Notes under the pieces: generated by a model
Database searches by the model: none
Told to the model about the DNA's origin: nothing
What the model saw: the letters and a program-made list of their open reading frames with translations, nothing else
Origin: CAWIKY01 sp963836905
GTDB lineage: Bacteria; Pseudomonadota; Alphaproteobacteria; Caulobacterales; Hyphomonadaceae
Reading direction: 5' to 3'
Assembly (NCBI GenBank): GCA_963836905.1
Contig: CAWIKY010000007.1
Coordinates: 310,001 to 374,000 of the forward strand
DNA length: 64,000 bases
Made by a program: the position numbers and the translations under genes
In this document: one piece after another, positions 58,012 to 64,000 of the stretch
How the letters are laid out: the number at the start of each line of letters is the position of its first letter
Position numbering within the stretch: the first letter of the stretch is position 1

Positions 58012-58989
58012 ATGGATTTTAAGCAGCGAGGCAAAAACATCTTTTCCTTACTAAAGGCCACTTACCTGGAGTGGAACGAAGACGAGCCGTTCCGGCAGAG
58101 CGCGGTGATTGCCTACTACTCCATCTTTTCGCTTCCCGCGCTGCTGATTATCATCGTGAACGTGGTGGGTTTGGTGCTGGGTGAAGATGCGGTGCAGGGA
58201 AACATTTCAACCCAGATTAGCGACTTGGTGGGTGCTGAAGCCGCCGTGCAGGTAGAAGAAATGATTGCCAACGTGAGCCAGCAGGGCAATAACGTAATCG
58301 GGATTGTCATCGGTATAGGAACGTTGCTGTTTGGAGCCACGGAAGTGTTTTCTTACCAACTACAGCAGTCGCTCAACCAGGTGTGGGAGGTAGAACTGAA
58401 ACCCAACACGGGCTACGCAAAGTTGGCTATTGACCGGGCCACGTCGCTGGGAGTTATTCTGGCCATTGGCTTTCTGCTGCTGGTGTCGTTGATCCTCACG
58501 GCGGCCCTCACGGCATTGGGAGGATGGATCGAGCGCCAGTTGCCTGATTTTATGCTCTATCTGTTTCAGATCGTTAACCTGCTGGTTTCGTTTGGAGTGA
58601 TCACCTTGCTCTTCGCCCTTATCTACAAGGTGCTGCCCGACGTGAAGATATCCTGGCACGCAGTGTGGATCGGTGCGGTAGTAACTGCCTTGCTGTTCAC
58701 CATCGGCAAGTCGGCCATTGGCTTCTATTTTGGTAAGTCTAATCCAGCTTCAGCATTCGGCGCCGCCGGATCGATCATTCTGATTTTGCTGTGGGTCAAT
58801 TATTCGGCGCTTATCTTCCTGTTCGGAGCCGAGTTCACCCAAGTGTACGCGCGGCGCTACGGCGAACGTATCGAACCCAACAGCTACGCCCAGCGCACGC
58901 CTGGGTTCAGACTCAAAGAACAGGAACAGCAGAAGCGAGACCGGGAAGATGCGGAAAAAGACCCGCAGGCCTCGGCAGCCGGTGAGTAG
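58012..58989 (+). CDS. YihY/BrkB-family inner membrane protein
   Basis: This 325-residue protein has about six membrane helices. Family marks are QSAVIAYYSIFSLPALLIIIVNV, ATEVFSYQLQQSLNQVWEVE, ALIYKVLPDVKISWHAVWIGAV, KSNPASAFGAAGSIILILLWVNYSALIFLFGAEFTQVYARRYG and a polar C-terminus. The older name ribonuclease BN is wrong for this family, and its function is unresolved. It is a single intact gene. Confidence 0.92.
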   Translation: MDFKQRGKNIFSLLKATYLEWNEDEPFRQSAVIAYYSIFSLPALLIIIVNVVGLVLGEDAVQGNISTQISDLVGAEAAVQVEEMIANVSQQGNNVIGIVIGIGTLLFGATEVFSYQLQQSLNQVWEVELKPNTGYAKLAIDRATSLGVILAIGFLLLVSLILTAALTALGGWIERQLPDFMLYLFQIVNLLVSFGVITLLFALIYKVLPDVKISWHAVWIGAVVTALLFTIGKSAIGFYFGKSNPASAFGAAGSIILILLWVNYSALIFLFGAEFTQVYARRYGERIEPNSYAQRTPGFRLKEQEQQKRDREDAEKDPQASAAGE

Positions 58990-59673
58990 TGTGAATTGCT
59001 TGTGCAGGACTTAGGCAGTCTATTGAACATCAGTATTTTCTTGTTCATGACGAATTAGCCATCGCTTTCTTTCTGTTCCTTCTCCGTATCCTACTGATCC
59101 GTTTCACTCCCAATTCGCCCAACCGATCAAAACCAGAAAGGCCTGGCGCGCACATCACATTGAAGGGCAGATGCGTGCAGTTTACCAGATGAGCAATACC
59201 GTTTTCTGCTACAACGCCAGGAACGAAAATTCTGTCAGCACCGGCATTTTGGTACGAATGAATTCTTCGCCATCGTTGTATCCAAGCGTTGCTGCAATTG
59301 CTGAACTTGATGTTCCGATTGCCGGGAAGTTTAGCTTTTCTGCTATTTTGGCGCTTGCTACATCCCAGACGTTGCAGAGCAGTAAGGGACTGGTTTGTTG
59401 GTATGGGTTTTGAAGTTCATCTTTTTTTGTTTTTTATCCAAAATAGAAGAAATACAACACAGCTAGCAACCGAAAATTGGACACGTATTTTTTCCGCTTC
59501 TGGACTGCTGATTGTTGCCATCACTGGAAGTGGATAGTGCGTAGAAAAGCTGCCCGAAAAGCGCGTGCGTAAGATTGAGATGGGTTTAGGTGAGGAAAAA
59601 TCACCAACAAATAATAGCTTAGCCCGGCAAGTGATTAGGCCCACGATAGTCAGCGGAACGCTAAATATTTAAA
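58990..59673. other. Gene-free stretch
   Basis: About 680 bases with only short, featureless frames. No RNA gene, repeat or clear promoter was recognised. The last 100 bases should hold the promoter of the following nuclease-family gene. Confidence 0.5.
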
Positions 59674-60755
59674 ATGATATTGCACCATAGTTCACTTCAT
59701 CATTCGGCGTTCCTTATTCGTTATTCAATATTCTCAGCCAGCTTTGGGGGTCTACGAACATTTTTCTTAGCCTTGTTGATCTTCAGTGCTCAAATAGCAT
59801 CTGCCCAAACCGCCACCGTGGCCTTCTACAACGTCGAGAACCTTTTCAACACCCAAGACGATTCGCTCAAGCAAGACGAAGAGTTTCTGCCCTACGGAGT
59901 GCGGGGCTGGACACCCGCGCGTTTGCGGGCCAAGTACCACAATATTTACAAGGTGATCGCCGGACTGGGTGATGTTGGACAACCTCCGGCACTGGTGGGT
60001 TTGGCTGAGGTAGAAAACCGCGCGGTGCTCGAAGGGCTGCTGCGCCACACGCCCCTGCACCGAACACGTTACCAGATTGTGCACGAAGAATCACCCGACC
60101 AGCGGGGTATCGACGTGGCCCTGCTCTACGATCCCGCGCAGTTCCGGTACCTGTCGCACGAAGCAGTGCCGGTGGATTTGGGTTCTCTGAGCGACCGCCC
60201 CACCCGCGATATTTTGTACGTTCGCGGGGTGCTTTTTGACTCCGACACCGTTCACTGCTTTATCAACCACTGGCCCTCACGCTACGGAGGCGTGAGTGGC
60301 AGCGCCCCCCGACGGCAGCGCGCCGCCGAGGTACTGCAAGCCCGAATCAATGCACTGCAACAAGAGTGTCCCGATGCCCTGATCATTATCACCGGCGACT
60401 TCAACGATGGGCCTACCGAGACGAGTATGCGTACGCTAACCGAAGCAAATACGGGTTTGCCGCTAATCAATATCAGCCAGTACGAGTGCGCCGGTACGCA
60501 TAAGTACCAGGGTGAATGGAACGCCTCAACCAGTTTGTGGTTAGCGCTACTCTGCTAAACGGCAATCGTTTGCGGGTGCAAGGCGGGCAAGCCCAGTGCT
60601 ACCGTCCCGATTGGCTGGTCGAGGAAGATGAGAAGCAGTTAGGCTTTCGTCCGAAGCGTACCTACGTGGGCTACCGGTACCACGGTGGCTTCAGCGACCA
60701 CTGGCCGGTGTACCTGCAACTGCGCAGGAAAAGCGCGGAAGTAGCCGAAAAATAA
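59674..60755 (+). CDS. Exported endonuclease/exonuclease/phosphatase-family protein (one frameshift)
   Basis: After a signal (LALLIFSAQIASAQ) the protein shows the EEP motifs FYNVENLFNTQDD, ALVGLAEVENRAVLE, GIDVALLYDP, HCFINHWPSRYGG, IIITGDFNDGP and GFSDHWPVYLQL. These give Asn, Glu, Asp-Asn and the catalytic His in order. The frame breaks near 60,520 (KYQGEWN / LNQFVVSATLLNGN). Members hydrolyse phosphodiesters, either DNA or other substrates. Export suggests nutrient scavenging. It is followed by a rhomboid gene 18 bp later. Confidence 0.9.
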
Positions 60756-60772
60756 CCTATTTTCGCCCTCTT

Positions 60773-61332
60773 ATGAATTCAATCAGCAGTAGTATAATCG
60801 TGCCTGCCCGGCTGGTGTTTCTCATGTGGGCGGCATACTACGTGGACCGGCTGCTTCCGGGTGAGTTTGCCGTGTACGGACTACTTCCCCGCACCCTGTG
60901 GGGCCTGATGGGTATTGTTACGGCTCCGCTGTTGCACGGCAGTGTGGCCCATCTGGTTTCCAACACCATGCCGTTGCTGATTCTGGGCACGGTGCTCTAC
61001 ATGTTCTACGACCGCATTGCGGGCCGGGTGTTCTTACAGTGCTACTTTCTGACGGGTGTACTGGTGTGGTTGTTCGGCCGACCGTTCTACCACATCGGGG
61101 CCAGCGGACTCATCTACGGGCTGGCTTCATTTCTGATGTTCTTCGGACTCTTCCGCCGCGATTTTCGGTCACTGCTGATCTCCATTATCATTGTAATTTT
61201 TTACGGGAGCATTTTTACGGAGTGCTGCCTACCCAAACCGAAGTTTCCTGGGAATCGCATCTGCTGGGAGGAGTGGTTGGCTTTTATAATGCCATCAACT
61301 CCAGGGCTTACAAACGAATCAGCAATTTTTAG
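60773..61332 (+). CDS. Rhomboid-family intramembrane serine protease (one frameshift)
   Basis: The membrane segments hold LLHGSVAHLVSNTMPLL (the HxxxN loop), the catalytic serine in HIGASGLIYGLASF and the catalytic histidine in SWESHLLGGVVGFYNAI. The last part is in another frame. One T too few in the T-run near 61,213 (GSIF/YGVLPTQTEV) explains it. The corrected length is about 186 residues, short but complete for the six-helix core. It cleaves membrane-protein helices, with unknown substrate. Confidence 0.92.
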
Positions 61333-61372
61333 TGCAACAGGCACTCGCGCGCGTATCTTTATGTAGTAATGA

Positions 61373-62344
61373 ATGCTTCTTATGAATTTCACCGAATGGA
61401 TTGATGCCCACTGGCACATCTCGCGCACTACCCAACTCAACCTGCTGTATTCGCTGATCGCCGTGGTGGTGCTGGGCGTGCTGCGCTACTTTAGCCTGAA
61501 GCTTATTTTTAAGCGCGTAAAAGATGTGCGCGACAAATACTACTGGAAGAACGGCATCAAAAACGCCTACACGGTGCTGATGATTATTATTATCTCGGCC
61601 ATTTGGATCAACACGGTAGACTCGCTGGCGACTTATCTGGGGCTGGCCACCGCCGGATTAGCTATTGCCTTACAGTCGCCGATCGTTAATCTGGCCGGTT
61701 GGTTGTTCACTTTGGTGCGCCGTCCCTTCGACGTGGGCGACCGCATTCAGGTAGGAGGGCACGCGGGCGACGTGATTGACATTCGCTTTTATCAGTTCAC
61801 TATCAATGAAATTGGCAACTGGGTGGATGCTGACCAAAGCACCGGTCGGGTGATTCACATTCCGAACGGAGTGGTGTTTCGCGAACCCCAGGCCAACTAC
61901 ACCCAGGGCTTCACCCACATCTGGCACGAAATCGGGGTGATGGTGACCTTCGAAAGTAATTGGGAAAAAGCGAAGGAAATTCTGAACGCTATTCTTAAGG
62001 AACATACCGAGCACTTAACCAAAGCGGCGGCCATGCGACTCACCGAAGCCTCGAAGAAGTTCATGATTTTCTATTCTAACCTCACGCCGATTGTTTACAC
62101 CTCGGTGAAGGACAGCGGGGTGATGCTCACCATGCGCTACTTGTGCAACCCCAAGAAGCGACGCGGCACGGCGCACAACATCTGGGAAGACGTGCTTCGG
62201 CAGTTCGCCCAACATGACGACATCGATCTGGCGTATCCCACCCAGCGAATTTACTACAATTTAAAGGAGGGAAAAGACGGCGCGCGGAAGCAGGAAGAAA
62301 CGCGTCCGTACGAAGATACATCCGTAGACCCGACGCAAGGATAG
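61373..62344 (+). CDS. MscS-family mechanosensitive channel
   Basis: This 323-residue protein has N-terminal helices (NLLYSLIAVVVLGVLRYF, TVLMIIIISAIWINTV). The pore helix and MscS beta domain follow (YLGLATAGLAIALQSPIVNLAGWLFTLVRRPFDVGDRIQVGG), then a C-terminal domain (HIWHEIGVMVTFESNWEKA). The acidic tail QEETRPYEDTSVDPTQG is family-typical in Bacteroidota. It acts as an osmotic safety valve in the inner membrane. It is intact. Confidence 0.93.
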   Translation: MLLMNFTEWIDAHWHISRTTQLNLLYSLIAVVVLGVLRYFSLKLIFKRVKDVRDKYYWKNGIKNAYTVLMIIIISAIWINTVDSLATYLGLATAGLAIALQSPIVNLAGWLFTLVRRPFDVGDRIQVGGHAGDVIDIRFYQFTINEIGNWVDADQSTGRVIHIPNGVVFREPQANYTQGFTHIWHEIGVMVTFESNWEKAKEILNAILKEHTEHLTKAAAMRLTEASKKFMIFYSNLTPIVYTSVKDSGVMLTMRYLCNPKKRRGTAHNIWEDVLRQFAQHDDIDLAYPTQRIYYNLKEGKDGARKQEETRPYEDTSVDPTQG

Positions 62345-62492
62345 TATTCGTGAAGTACGTATCTTTGGTAGCAGTAAAACAGAAAACCACAGTCTTTTCA
62401 TAAAACCCGTAAAGGGAGTACCATAGCTTTTGATTAGCTTTACCGAACAGCAGGCGCGGAGGAAGCAGCGGCAAGCCCCCCGCGATCCTTTG

Positions 62493-62526
62493 GTTAAACG
62501 TTTGTAGTCGTTTACAAACGTTTAAC
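62493..62526. repeat. Perfect 14-bp inverted repeat at the left edge of the cassette-like region
   Basis: GTTAAACGTTTGTA (62493-62506) and TACAAACGTTTAAC (62513-62526) pair perfectly around a 6-base loop. Each arm contains AAACGTTT. It may be the mscS terminator (weak T content) or a recombination-site hairpin. It sits where GC content falls and cassette-like DNA begins. Confidence 0.7.
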
Positions 62527-62621
62527 TTATTGTCTGCTTTTGTAAGCTGTTTATTTGAAAAATTTTACAGAAAATATGAATAGGATAACACTACGGCCAC
62601 TTTAGGAATTTTTGCTAGTAT

Positions 62622-62671
62622 AACCATACGAATGCTATATTGCAAATAAACGCAATTGCGTATGTACGGTT
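62622..62671 (+). other. Left attC-like hairpin
   Basis: AACC (62622-62625) pairs with GGTT (62668-62671). ATACG (62626-62630) pairs with CGTAT (62659-62663), leaving a 4-base bulge GTAC on the 3' arm. ATTGC/GCAAT pair further in. A short base pairing, one-sided bulge and longer stem recall integron attC sites, although the R-box is not GTTRRRY. Confidence 0.45.
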
Positions 62672-63546
62672 GTTGCCCACAATATCCCATAACAATTGAA
62701 ACTATCTAAAAAATCATCAACCAGACAACATAAGGTCGAGATATTAAAAAAATACCCAATCTTAAGTTTTATAATTATTGTATTTATACTCACTTATGGA
62801 TTAGGAATTCCTTTTAATATGTGGATTTCTCAGAGTTTGAATTTACCTAAACCAATTGATGTTTACTTACCTCGATTAATAACTGTAATATCACCTGGAA
62901 TAGGTGCGTTGATTTTAATGTGGGGTAACAAAGAGAAGCTTGAATTAAAAAGATTCCTGCCTACAGGAAATCATAAATATCTTTATCTTCTAATACCAAC
63001 CCTGACTTTAATATTATCGGCTAGCACCCTCATTATAGGAGGTGCAACGTTCGATTTAATAGTTACCATACTTCAAAACAACTGGGAACAATTATTTATT
63101 CATTTGATCTTACAAATTTTGATAATTGGGATTGGAGAAGAATTGGGGTGGAGAAGTTGGTTATTACCAAATTTGAATAGAAAACATTCTTTGTTAAAAG
63201 CTATGATTTTAGTTTTAATAATTTGGACTCTATGGCATTTCCCGATCCTGTTTCAGGATCGCGAGATTTTGACTCCCTGGTTATTTATAATCACAGGAGC
63301 CACAATTATATTAACGTGGGCCTGGAAAAAATTTGGTAACAATATTTTACTTTTTGCCGTAATACACGGATCGATAAACTATCCACAGTTTTTTTGGGAA
63401 AATCAAACGGATACAATTGATTCCCAGGTCTTAATAAATAGCTGGACGATTTCAGGTTATTTTTATTTATGTATTGGGATTATTGCTTTTATTTCAATGC
63501 ATAAAATATTTCACACAAAAACAGTATAAATACAGTGGGCAACAAC
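62669..63546. repeat. 12-bp inverted repeats bounding the CPBP gene
   Basis: GTTGTTGCCCAC (62669-62680) is exactly complementary to GTGGGCAACAAC (63535-63546). The pair encloses the AT-rich CPBP gene. In integron cassettes the cassette start is complementary to the 5' arm of its own attC in just this way. Confidence 0.8.
62696..63529 (+). CDS. CPBP-family intramembrane protease, AT-rich cassette gene
   Basis: This 277-residue membrane protein has about eight helices. The CPBP/Abi signatures are IGIGEELGWRSWLLP (EExxxR type), LWHFPILFQD and FAVIHGSINYPQFFW. These supply the paired glutamates and histidines of the protease site. The start is TTG at 62696. Base composition is far richer in A and T than every neighbour to the left, which suggests recent acquisition. 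CPBP proteins process membrane proteins or give bacteriocin immunity. Confidence 0.9.
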   Translation: MKLSKKSSTRQHKVEILKKYPILSFIIIVFILTYGLGIPFNMWISQSLNLPKPIDVYLPRLITVISPGIGALILMWGNKEKLELKRFLPTGNHKYLYLLIPTLTLILSASTLIIGGATFDLIVTILQNNWEQLFIHLILQILIIGIGEELGWRSWLLPNLNRKHSLLKAMILVLIIWTLWHFPILFQDREILTPWLFIITGATIILTWAWKKFGNNILLFAVIHGSINYPQFFWENQTDTIDSQVLINSWTISGYFYLCIGIIAFISMHKIFHTKTV

Positions 63547-63664
63547 GGCTATAGTTTATGGCGGTCGTGAATAAACGAATTAAAATTCCTACTTTTTATC
63601 GTAAATTATACACGCGGAAAAATCCGAAACCAAAAATCCGCCACGAAACCATAGCCAAACCGTT
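63544..63664 (+). other. Right attC-like hairpin
   Basis: AACG (63544-63547) pairs with CGTT (63661-63664). GCTAT (63548-63552) pairs with ATAGC (63651-63655), with a 5-base bulge CAAAC on the 3' arm. TGGCGG (63559-63564) pairs with CCGCCA (63638-63643), and the loop is long and AT-rich. The layout matches the left hairpin at 62622. It is followed by GTTACCTGCCAT, the presumed start of the next cassette. Confidence 0.5.
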
Positions 63665-63721
63665 ACCTGCCATACAAAAAAGACTAAAATAGTTGAGACC
63701 TAAATTCAGTATCTTTGTTTC

Positions 63722-64000
63722 ATGATAAAACGAGCATACATCGATACTTCTGTCTTTGGAGGACGCTTTGACGATGAGTTTGAAGAAGCAACCAGACCAT
63801 TTTTTAGGGCGATTCTGCAGCAGAAGATACAAATCATAGTATCAGAAGTGCTCGAGTTGGAGCTGTACAAGGCGCCTGCGCATATTATCGACTTTTACGA
63901 ATTCATTCCGGAAGAAGTTATTGAAAGAGTGGAATTAACCGAAGAAGCAAAAGAATTGGCTGAAAAATATATCGAAGAGAAAGTAGTCGGAAAAACTAGC
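63722..64000 (+). CDS. PIN-domain protein, 3' end beyond the window
   Basis: ATG at 63722 gives MIKRAYIDTSVFGGRFDDEF, then a helical body (RPFFRAILQQKIQIIVSEVLELELYKAP, EFIPEEVIERVELTEEAKELAEKYIEEKV), still open at base 64,000. The IDTSVFGG start and the EVLELEL segment supply two PIN acidic positions. The protein is a likely nuclease toxin. The antitoxin, if any, would lie beyond the edge. It occupies the second unit of the cassette-like array. Confidence 0.82.
   Translation, partial: MIKRAYIDTSVFGGRFDDEFEEATRPFFRAILQQKIQIIVSEVLELELYKAPAHIIDFYEFIPEEVIERVELTEEAKELAEKYIEEKVVGKTS

Noticed and set aside
59171..59537. Two overlapping 80-residue plus-strand frames
   Set aside because: No conserved motif, no initiation context and unusual composition. 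Treated as non-coding.

Overview
The window is a composite of two unrelated bacterial genomes. Bases 1 to about 18,780 are GC-rich with Shine-Dalgarno-type starts and alphaproteobacterial gene orders (lgt-midA-pgeF, aroK-aroB-CNNM, split gcvPA/gcvPB, CYP153, LpxR). They look like a marine Caulobacterales/Hyphomonadaceae-type organism. Bases from about 19,450 to 64,000 are lower in GC and carry SusC/SusD, Bacteroidota-type promoters (TTG, 20 nt, TAnnTTTG-like), a RAYT transposase, a Lacal_2735-type protein and PIN-type toxin-antitoxin modules. They look like a Cytophagales-like Bacteroidota. The two are joined through about 0.7 kb of unassigned DNA with a CT microsatellite, and the alphaproteobacterial gene at the join is cut off. 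I read this as a chimeric contig, not natural transfer.

Alphaproteobacterial part. The glycine cleavage operon (gcvT-gcvH-gcvPA-gcvPB, minus strand) follows a tandem glycine riboswitch. It is followed by creD, a stand-alone CYP153 alkane hydroxylase and prs. The set pgeF, midA and lgt is divergent from ubiK. An LpxR-type lipid A deacylase has a 16-bp perfect palindrome upstream. A CNNM transporter, aroB and aroK overlap in one operon. Opposite them lie a small membrane protein, a 574-residue exported protein and xerD. A Sel1/peptidoglycan-binding protein is truncated at the join.

Bacteroidota part. 19.9-25.9 kb is a SusC/SusD/lipoprotein uptake locus with no enzymes. 26-36.4 kb holds secreted and hypothetical proteins, an Uma2 nuclease, an alpha/beta hydrolase, an NlpE/META lipoprotein, an NAD(P)-binding protein, a PhzF protein, a K+ channel, a PIN toxin-antitoxin pair and a FAD oxidoreductase. 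37.6-38.7 kb is a RAYT transposase amid GTAG-headed palindromic REP-like units. smc (39.5-43.0 kb) is followed by a toxin-antitoxin pair and then a second, synonymously diverged copy of the smc 3' end and its flank, and then a 14-bp tandem array. Next come a hydrolase/ECF sigma/membrane-protein trio, an antitoxin without toxin overlapping hldD, a dehydrogenase-HEAT-cytochrome c protein, DnaJ and Hsp20, PdeM, CvfB, TPR and DUF2867 proteins, YihY, an endo/exonuclease-phosphatase, a rhomboid protease and MscS.

The right end (62.5-64 kb) is the most interesting natural feature. An AT-rich CPBP protease gene is bounded by 12-bp inverted repeats and two bulged hairpins, and it is followed by a PIN gene. 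This resembles a gene-cassette array with non-canonical attC-like sites.

Many genes carry single-base frameshifts, often at homopolymers, so I interpret most as consensus errors of a noisy long-read assembly. Where several frames clearly make one protein I annotate one gene and state the breaks.
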